Origin: CANLBN01 sp034111645
Lineage (GTDB): Bacteria > Pseudomonadota > Gammaproteobacteria > Pseudomonadales > Cellvibrionaceae
Assembly (NCBI GenBank): GCA_034111645.1
Contig: JAWUWW010000084.1
Coordinates: 1-11,995, forward strand
Reading direction: 5' to 3'
DNA: 11,995 nt
Made by a program: the position numbers and the translations under genes. Numbering within the stretch: position 1 is the first letter of the stretch; every line of letters begins with the position of its first letter. Under the pieces are notes generated by a model. It had not been told where the DNA came from. It made no database searches and saw nothing but the letters and a program-made list of their open reading frames with translations. Of the stretch, positions 1-9,000 are shown in pieces.

Positions 1-3000
1 GGATCCGTCATATTCAGCGGATTATTCAACACATAACTATAAGCATTGTAGTTTTGCAAGTTACTCGGCGCCTGCACCACCGGATCGGCTTGTAACATAC
101 GCCCCAAGGCGGCGTCATACATGCGACCATTCATATGCACAATGCGCTTGTCACCATCGAAGTCCACTGGCTCATGGCCGGTGTAGCCGCGGGTACTAGG
201 AGAAACTTCAGCCAGTGTCAGCAGCGACACTAAGGTTGATTCATAGTGAAGCTGGCGCTCAAGCTCAGTGGGGACTATTTCTGTTTGCTGCCCAAAAACA
301 TCGTAACTGAAACGCTTGACCAGTTTGCCACTGTCGTTGGTGATCGCAATAATAGAGCCTAGGTGATCCTTGTACAGCCATCGCAGCATGGCATTGCCGT
401 TAGCATAATAGGTCTGCATGGCATCACCCAGATAACGCTTGACATAGGTTTCCTGCACACTGCCACCGGTACTGCCTGTATCTTTAATGGTCAGTTCGAG
501 ATTACCGACATAAAAGATAGTGCCTTGACTGTCGGTACGTTTAAAGCGCTGGTTATTGGCGTCATAACTAAATGATGTAGTGCTATTACCGACCGTGATC
601 GCTGTCGCCTTATTACGGCCACTGTAGGTCAAAGTACGCCAGGCTGCGCCGTTTTTCTTGCCCCAGGTTTGATTACCGTTAGCATCATAACCGTAGGTTT
701 CAGTGACGTTGCCTTTGGCGCGGCTGACAGCGGCATGCAGGGGCTTGTTGCTGCCTAGGTAGCCTAATGTCCAGCCCTCTTTTTCAGTCAGATTGCCGTT
801 GTTGGCATACTGATATAACTGGTCAGCATTGACATGGGTCACGCGGTTGAGTTGATCGTAAGTAAAACTTTGTAGATCCAATGCTGCCAAATGGCGCGAT
901 GCCAGATTACTCATGCTGTCGTAGCTATATAGATCGTACTGAATATGGTTGCCACTGCTGAGCCCGGTTAAGCGCTTGGCGCTATCATAGCCCAGGCTCA
1001 TGGCTTGATTGCCCTTGTTATAGCCCGTTAATAAACCGTCTGCGTTAATGCTAACAATTTCATGATAAATACGCCCGGCGGTGCCTTCTCGGGCCTCTTG
1101 CTGTTTGAGCACTTGATTATTTTGGTAGTGTTGGCGTACACCCCGCGCCTCAACAAAGGTACCGTCCATGTGGCGGCGATAGTCGTCAAATTGCTGGAAT
1201 ACCCGCCCATACTCATCAAAAAAGCTTTGTCGAATAACGCAGCGACTGGCAATTGGATCGGCCAAGGTGTCATCGAGCATACGCAAATCGTTATTCACCG
1301 TGTCAAACGCGGCCTTCGAGGCGCAGTTTGTAGTGCCATCGAGATCCGTCAGGGTGGCGACACCGCGCCCCAGATTGTCATAATAGAAATGGCGGCGCCA
1401 ATTGCCGGTGTGCTCCCGCAGCAATCGATGTTTAAGCGGACCAGTGCCATAGATCCAAAACATATCTTCGGATGCTATCCCAGCGGTGCCGGTGATTGTT
1501 TGTTGTACTTTGCGGCCGACATCGTCGTAGTCAATATCGGTGACCACGCCCCTTGCATCCGTTTGCTGAATAAGCTGACCTAGGGCATCGTATTGATACG
1601 TCCAATCACCACGATCTTCATCTTGCATACTGGTTTTACGGCCCAACTTGTCATAGTCGATATCACTCAGTACGCGCTCATCGGCACTGCTGTGAACCGT
1701 GTCCAATGCACCGAACACGTCATAGGTGTAGGTCAGCGTGTTATTGAGTTCATCAGTGACTTGGTATTGCTCGCCCAGGGCATTGTAAATAGTGCTCTTG
1801 ACTTGCACATCACCCGGGATATTGCCCGTTATGGTGCTGGTTAGCTGACGACCCGTAATGCTTTGTGTCGCTGTTAGCCCGGTATTGTCATCTACCGTAG
1901 AGGTGAGTCTGTCCAAGGCATCATAGTAACTGTTTATCGGCAGCAGCCCCGGTTCAAGCGCTGAGATCACGCGACCATATTTATCATAGGCTTGGGTTTT
2001 GCTATGCCAGTTGCCTAACACATCACGACTACTTTGTTGGTAAACTTGGCCAGCTTTATCAACATACTCTTTTGCCAACTCCACACCGTTGGCAGTAGTG
2101 ACTACCATGGTATGACAATTACTGCCGGCATCATCACAGGCTTTATTAAGCTTGGTCCCTTGCGCGCCGGAGGGACTGTAGCGCGCCACTTCTGCACCAA
2201 ACGCATCAAACACTAAAGTGCTCTCGACCCCGTCAGGGTTTAGCACTTTGGTGGCCTGGCCCAGTGCATTTCTGCTCAAAACCTGCGATGTAATTATGTC
2301 ATTGGCAGTCGTTTTGCTGACATAGCGGCCTTCACTGTCATACTCAATAATACTAATGCGTGAGACTGGCTCTGGGCAACTAATATCATTGTGAACTGTT
2401 GTTTGCTTGCGGTTGCCATAGTTATTATACAAATGGTCGGTGATGAGTTTGGTATTACAGTTGCCTGTTGGCTCAACAATTTCTTGTTTGAGCATACCGT
2501 TTTCGTAGTAACTAAACTCACTGGTGCGAGTTTCGCTAAGCAAGCCGCGGGCATGGGTGACGGTCGCGCTACTTAAACGGCCATAGCGCTTTTCTTCATG
2601 AGTCTCTCCATATTCGTTGTTACTCGTCGATGTTTTTAAGCTGTTTGCTTTAAGCGTCGCGCTAAAGGCATCGGCCATGCTGACAAAGGCGATGGCATCG
2701 CTAGAGTCATAGTGGCCAGTTTGGATGCTGAGCGCATTAGCAAATTCATCCTGAACTGTGATCACCTGCTGACATGCATAGCTACTGGCAGTCACAACTA
2801 GGCCATTCAGGCTGCTTATATTGGCCTGACAATCCCGGCTTTCCTGCTGGTATACCTGATAACTGGTGTATCCACCCTCTAATACCGTTGATTGGGTGAA
2901 ATAGCGGTTTTCAGCGCTTGAAATTACCGTGCCTGATGCTTCCTGCAGGGTTTTCAGAGGCATGCCCATTAACGGGAAAACTTGCGAATAGGTAGTCGTG

Positions 3001-6000
3001 GTGGTGAAGGGTATAAAGTCTTTAGTGGTGGTGGTAGTGATAGACTCAAAGCCCAGGTTGCCTCTGGCAAATTGCGCCCGCGCACCTTGGTAATGGTAGT
3101 TTACCTTTAGCTCATCAGTGCCGTTTTCAATGGGCACATCACTGGCCACTGACTTCACTAATGCACCTGCACCCGCAATATTCAACACTCTAAACACTGC
3201 ATCTTGCTGCAACATACCCGTTGGTAAACCCTGCCCTGCTGTATAAAGCGCCGGGCTAGCCATAGAGTCATATTCGATACGGGTAGTTAGGCCTGTGCCC
3301 GTGGTGACCGATTGCAATAAACCAGGATATTTTTGTCGACTGCCGCCATGGTATAAGGCCAAACTTTGCGCTGCCCTATCTTTGCGGTGCTGTTTGTAGA
3401 GAAAATCCAACAGGCCATCATTGTCGACATCGGCAAACAGGCCATACTCCACCTTAGTATGATCAAATGATTGGTCTGTAGGATCATCCGTAGGTGGCGA
3501 GAAGGTCCAGTCACTGAGGGCCTCGGCGACCCGGGTAAACCCACCGCTTACCGCTAAATCTGCTGATTCAAGGTGAGTCCACTCATAGCGATACCATTTA
3601 TTGTCAGTGGTATCATGGAATACCAGCTCCAATCTATTGTCGCCGTCCACGTCAACCACCATGGGCGGAATTGACGAAGATAAGTCTGTGTTGTTTGTAA
3701 AATCAGTGCCTTTAACAAAGCCATTCCCCGTATTGAGGTGATATTGCCATAGTTTTGAATCCGTATTGTAAACCACCATATCCGTTAAACCGTCACTATT
3801 GAAATCCAGTGGTGAGGCATGCTTGCCTTTGACTTCGATGGTGTCGTATAAATTCGCGCTGTAGTGGGAGGAGTTACAGGCACTGCCGCCCATTCTCCGC
3901 TCACATGTTGGATCAGTCGATGTGTGAACGTTGGGATCTGCGGTAAATAGATACAGGTTTTCTTCATTTTCGCCCCACACCAAAATGTCACTTAGGCCAT
4001 CTTGATTCACATCCGCGCTTTGCCAGCCGGCAGAAATTTGCGGTTTGAGTAAAAAGCTATTGGCCAGTTTAACGCTAACCGGTGCCATGTAAGACTGGTC
4101 AGTATTACTCCAAATTCGCACAAATATGGTGGCATTATCCGCGTTTTTTGCTTGATTGGTTTCTACCAAATCGTTGTAGCCATCACCATTGAAATCCATG
4201 GGTTTGATGTTGACTCCCATGCTGGTATCGCCAGTGAGCGGCGGAGCGTGCTGGTATGATAATTCGCCATTTGACAGTATATCCAATTGTATCCATCTGC
4301 CGTCAGGCCGATCATTATCAGTATTGACCAGGAAATTTATTAAACCGTCACCATCTGGATCAGTGGGTACTAAACGCACATTGTGTTGCAAATCATCGAA
4401 AACACTGAAGGCTCTACAGCTAGTTTCTGCGGCCTCTAGAGATCCAATACAGAGTTTTGCGGCGGTATTTGTGGTTTGTGTCAAGGTGACCAACTCGCTG
4501 AGCCCATCATTGTTGGTGTCGAGCACCATAGCGTGGCGGAGGTATTCCCCCGCTGTAGTAGCCACAAACTCTCGCGATGACAAATCATTGTCATCCTGAG
4601 TGAAGACCGGGCGGTAATCAAAGGTAACCGCCTTTTTACATGCACCAACGCCGCATTCCTGAATACGCGTGAGTTCGCGTTGGCCAATGTCATTGGTTTC
4701 CAATCCGAAGCTATAACGCCGGATTAAGATATCTTGATGGGAGTATATATCGAGCCCATCTAAGCTGGCACGCTGAGCCTGCCTATTCCCTTTGATAAAA
4801 CCGCTGCCTTTTACCCTGCCGGTAATGTCATAATTAAACTTCAAGCGGTTACCGCTATAGGTAACTTCAGCGAGTAATTTTTCCTGCCCACCGTCTTGCT
4901 CTACATAAGTGTAATCAATCTGATTGCTTGTCTGACGCAAATTATCTTGTGACTGTGATAGCAACCATGCATGGGTGACGGACTCGGCATTCACGGTTAG
5001 TGTCTGCCTACCGTTAGCCGTTGCACCATATACAACTAAGCTTTTATCCTTGCCTTCAATGGTAAAGGAATCATCACTCTTATAAGTGATCACCCGTTGG
5101 CTGTCTACTTCGGTCACGTAGGTAGAAGCAGCCAGCCCTTGAATTCCTGATGAAAGCAACAAGCGCTGTCCATCCAGACAAAAATGATCGGTTTCATCAA
5201 AGGAAACAGGTTTGTTGTAACCATCGAGCAATTTACTGCTGCCACAACGGCTAATAGCAGAGATACCTTGTAAATTCCAACCCACCCCAGCGATGCCTTC
5301 TCCGGCCTGACTTGAATACGCCAATCCCAGTTCAGGCTGTACGCCCGCGATGCCGCTTGGCAGGCTAAATGGTAGGCTATAAGTGGCTGCACCAGACTCA
5401 TTCACTCTGAATTGCCCGGCAGTAACGCCAAAGGTAGCTGAGTTTGTTATTTCATCCTCAAGGGGCGCGGTAAATTCAGCAACGGTGTCTGGTGCGGCTT
5501 CTGGCTGCAGTGGCGCTTCAACCATGCTGTCACCAACCGCTACCGTGACTTCATTTGACCACTGACTGCAAATTTGTGCGTGAATACAAGCTTTCACCCG
5601 ATACTGGTAATTGCCCCGGGCATTAATTAAATTGTACTGAATCTCACTGTGATTGCCCGCCAGCACAACTGCGGGTTGCCCATTGATACTCTCAGTGACG
5701 TGATAAAATACCGGTAGTGCCGAGTTTGGTGGGACAATAGCTTGCCAAGCTAAACTAAAATCGCCCATGAGCGGCGCAGTGGCACTCAATAAAGGTTCAT
5801 TGAAGAGTAGATCTCTTGGATCCAGAGGATTAAAACCAAGTTCGATCTCTATGGCATCGGTAGCACCGTCATAATCTGAATCTGTATTCTCATTACAGTC
5901 ACAGTGGTCATAAAATACTCGTGTGCTAAGCGCGATAACGTTAGCGCTATAGGCAAAATACTCTTCGGTTTGGATCAGATTATAAGCCACTTCGCTACGA

Positions 6001-9000
6001 GGGGTACCCGCTAGCAGCTCGTTGACCCATTGCGCTCGGGTTAACCCACCGGCAGTGGTTTTGTTCGGCTCTGAGGGGAACAAATAATTAAACAGGCTAT
6101 CGACATACTCCGCAGCTGACTGTGAACTGGCAAAGCGTTGTAATCCCAGAGCGGAGCCCAAAAAGGCCGCAGTGATTTCATTGGTGCCCATACCGCTCGA
6201 ATATGCATAGGCAAAGAATGTTAGCTCGGCGCGAGAGGGAGAACGCCCCAGCAATCCGTAAAACAAACCGGCAAAACTACGCAAAGGCACATTAGCATCT
6301 TCAGGAATTTCCCAGTTAGGTAGATTATCTAAGTTGGCTTTAATCAACGAGCTGTCGATATCTTGCCAGCGCAGGGCATTGGGCCCTACATTTTGGCGAT
6401 TAATAATATGCAGTTGATCATCTTCCGTGGTGACATGCATATCACCATTGGTGAAGATTTGCGGTTGTTGTTTAATCCCTGTCAGTAGCGGATACATAAA
6501 GCGCTCAGCACCGGTATCAGCATTGAGGGCATACAGGCCACTCACGTCGTTACCACCATTGGCAACGGCGCCAACGTACAGAATTTTGGCTATTTCATCA
6601 TTTTGATAAGGGTTTGGCTCAGCCAATAGCTGGGCCTTTGCGTGCACTTCACCACGAATGCGTGTCTGCCACACAATATTGGTCTGATAATCTAACTTGT
6701 ACACGTAGCGGTTAGTTGCGCCTACATAAACCACATCATTGGCATTAACGTCTTTATCCAATGTCGGGGCTGCTGTTATTTTCACCTCGGCAGGTGTACC
6801 TGCTGGCAACGAAAACGGCCATCCATTAAGGTTGTTACCATTTTGTAATGCATGTATAGATTGCCCCGAACTGACATACACCACGCCTTGCGCGCTGACC
6901 GTGGGGCTGGCCTCAATTAGATCAATATAAGCACGATCACTGCTGCCAGAATCATTAAATTCGATAGTGGCATAACCCAGACGGGTACTCACACGCAGGC
7001 GCAAACCGCCATTTTCAAAACCGGTGATAAGCTGGGGATCAGGCCTCAATCGAAAGCGGGTACTGCCATCTCCAGCTGCTTGGTAAACAGGATAAGTAAA
7101 AGTTTCGGCACTGTTACGAATTTGTACTTTGGCGGTGGACAGCCCTTGCATGCCAAGACCTTCAAACAGGATTTCTGCGGGTTGCCCTGCGGTAGGGGCA
7201 ACATAGCGAGCGCTATGTAAATAAGGCGCCTGATGGTTAACTGTTATAATTTGCCCGCTGCCACAAGTGTTGTCTCTATTGCAGGCTACGACACGATAAC
7301 TTACATCTCCACGGCTGGTAGGACTAATAAGAATTGGTACCTTATTGCCTGAATGCAGCTGCTGCCAAACATTGCTACTACCTGGTTGCCCAAGTTTACG
7401 GTCCAGTCTAAAGGTAATATCTCCTAGGTTATTATTGATCCAACTGAGTTCATAAGGCTGATTTTGGCTTAAGGATAAAGATGGGCTAAATCGGGTTTGG
7501 CCCGGTGCATCATCGGGGATAGCTACCGATACCGCAGCACAAGCGCTACCTAAACCAGTCGGTCCGTCGCCATTAGCATTAGTAGCTTGAGCACAATAAC
7601 AGTAACTACCGTTACCCCCATAATTCTTATTAAGGGTAAGGGTCAAACCGCTTACGCCGGTCGTGCCCATAAGCATTCCAGTTTGCTCAGTTGTAGGACA
7701 CGAGCTGTATTCGTACCATTTAAATTGGCTGGCATTAGCCACCGTAGTGAGGCTTAAACTAATGTCACCATCGGTGTTAGGCACACTGCCCAGATAGGTC
7801 ACAGTAGGTGCTTTTTTAGGCTCATCAACCTCAACTGTATAGCTGAAAGGCGCAGACCAAACAACCGCCTCACGATTATCAGTTAATTTAAATTTGAACG
7901 TATGGCTGCTCACATCAGCCAGTGTAAACGCAAACTGGAATGGCGAAGCTGGCGTTGCTTGCTTGCTTACAAAACTATCATTATCATACAGCTCAATAAG
8001 TTGCACAGAGTTAGTATCATCGCCCTGCTTAAAGTATGTACCTTTCACCTGCACTGCAGTACCAGGAAGATTGTTCGCCCCATTCACCGTGGGTGCGGCC
8101 ATTGTATAGGTACCGAATATATTTCTGGCCACACTTTGGCTTACAGTGTTTATACCATCAAAGGCTAATGCATAAAAATCGTAATTAGATGCGTTAAAAA
8201 TAGTTGTATCAAGCACTAGTTGTGCTGCGCACGGTGAGGTGGTACAAGCTTTTATCTCGTTTGCACAGGTGGTTTTGGCGACATTTTTAGCGCCATAACA
8301 CAATTGCAATTTTGTGAGATTCGTATCTGTTGCTGTTGCGCTGATGCTGACTGTGTTATTTAACGTGAAGTCGGCACTATCACTGGTTGAAAATGACACA
8401 GCAGGTGGTGCATCAACCGTAACCAAAATTAATGTCGATTTAGTCGGTGTAGCACTACCATCAGAGACTTCAGCCCACACGGAATAGACGCCTGCAGAGG
8501 GAAAGATGTGTGTATAAATGCAGCTTGCTGTAGCGCCACCAACTGCCACTGAACACGTATCGCTGGTGCTGGTATCGTGCTTGACTAACGCTGTACAAGT
8601 ATCACTGTTGCCATTTGTGGAATAACACCAGCGAATAGACTTGATTTTGTTAGCGGTGGCTAGATTCCTGTCAGTTGCTGTGGCTGTCAGTGCGACATTT
8701 CCGCCGACGCCAATAGTGGTTTTATCGGACGTTACTGAAATGCTTGGGGCGACATTTTTCTCTTCTACAGTTACGCTGCCTGTTGCCCTTGCTGTTAACC
8801 CAAGTTTATCTGCAACATTCGCCGAAAAGGTAAAGGTTTCTAACATCCACAATGATTTAGGGTGCGTAATCCGGTACTTGCACACTTGCTTAATCGTGGT
8901 ACGTCCCGAGCACGACTGCGGCGTTACGGTCCAAGACTGCAATGTACTCGTTGTTGATACACCAACAAGAGGAGTTGCATCGAGTTTGCCCGAGGCATCA

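Noticed and set aside
1..6. The window begins exactly with GGATCC, a BamHI site
   Set aside because: It might mark a cloning boundary, which would explain why the gene is cut here, but a second GGATCC at 5818-5823 is uncut and a single 6-base site is weak evidence. It has no biological meaning.
1062..1583. Plus-strand open frame of 173 codons
   Set aside because: It lies antisense to the YD-repeat array, and the minus strand there reads as clear YD repeats. The product has no recognisable domain; repetitive coding DNA often leaves open antisense frames.
4189..4599. Plus-strand open frame of 136 codons
   Set aside because: It is antisense to the FG-GAP motifs at 4335-4520, which are strong evidence for the minus-strand frame.
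2294..5401. Other minus-strand open frames at 2294-2554, 3287-3544, 3785-3991, 4481-4693 and 5114-5401
   Set aside because: All are in a different frame from the giant gene and lie wholly within it; none shows a domain or its own ribosome binding site.
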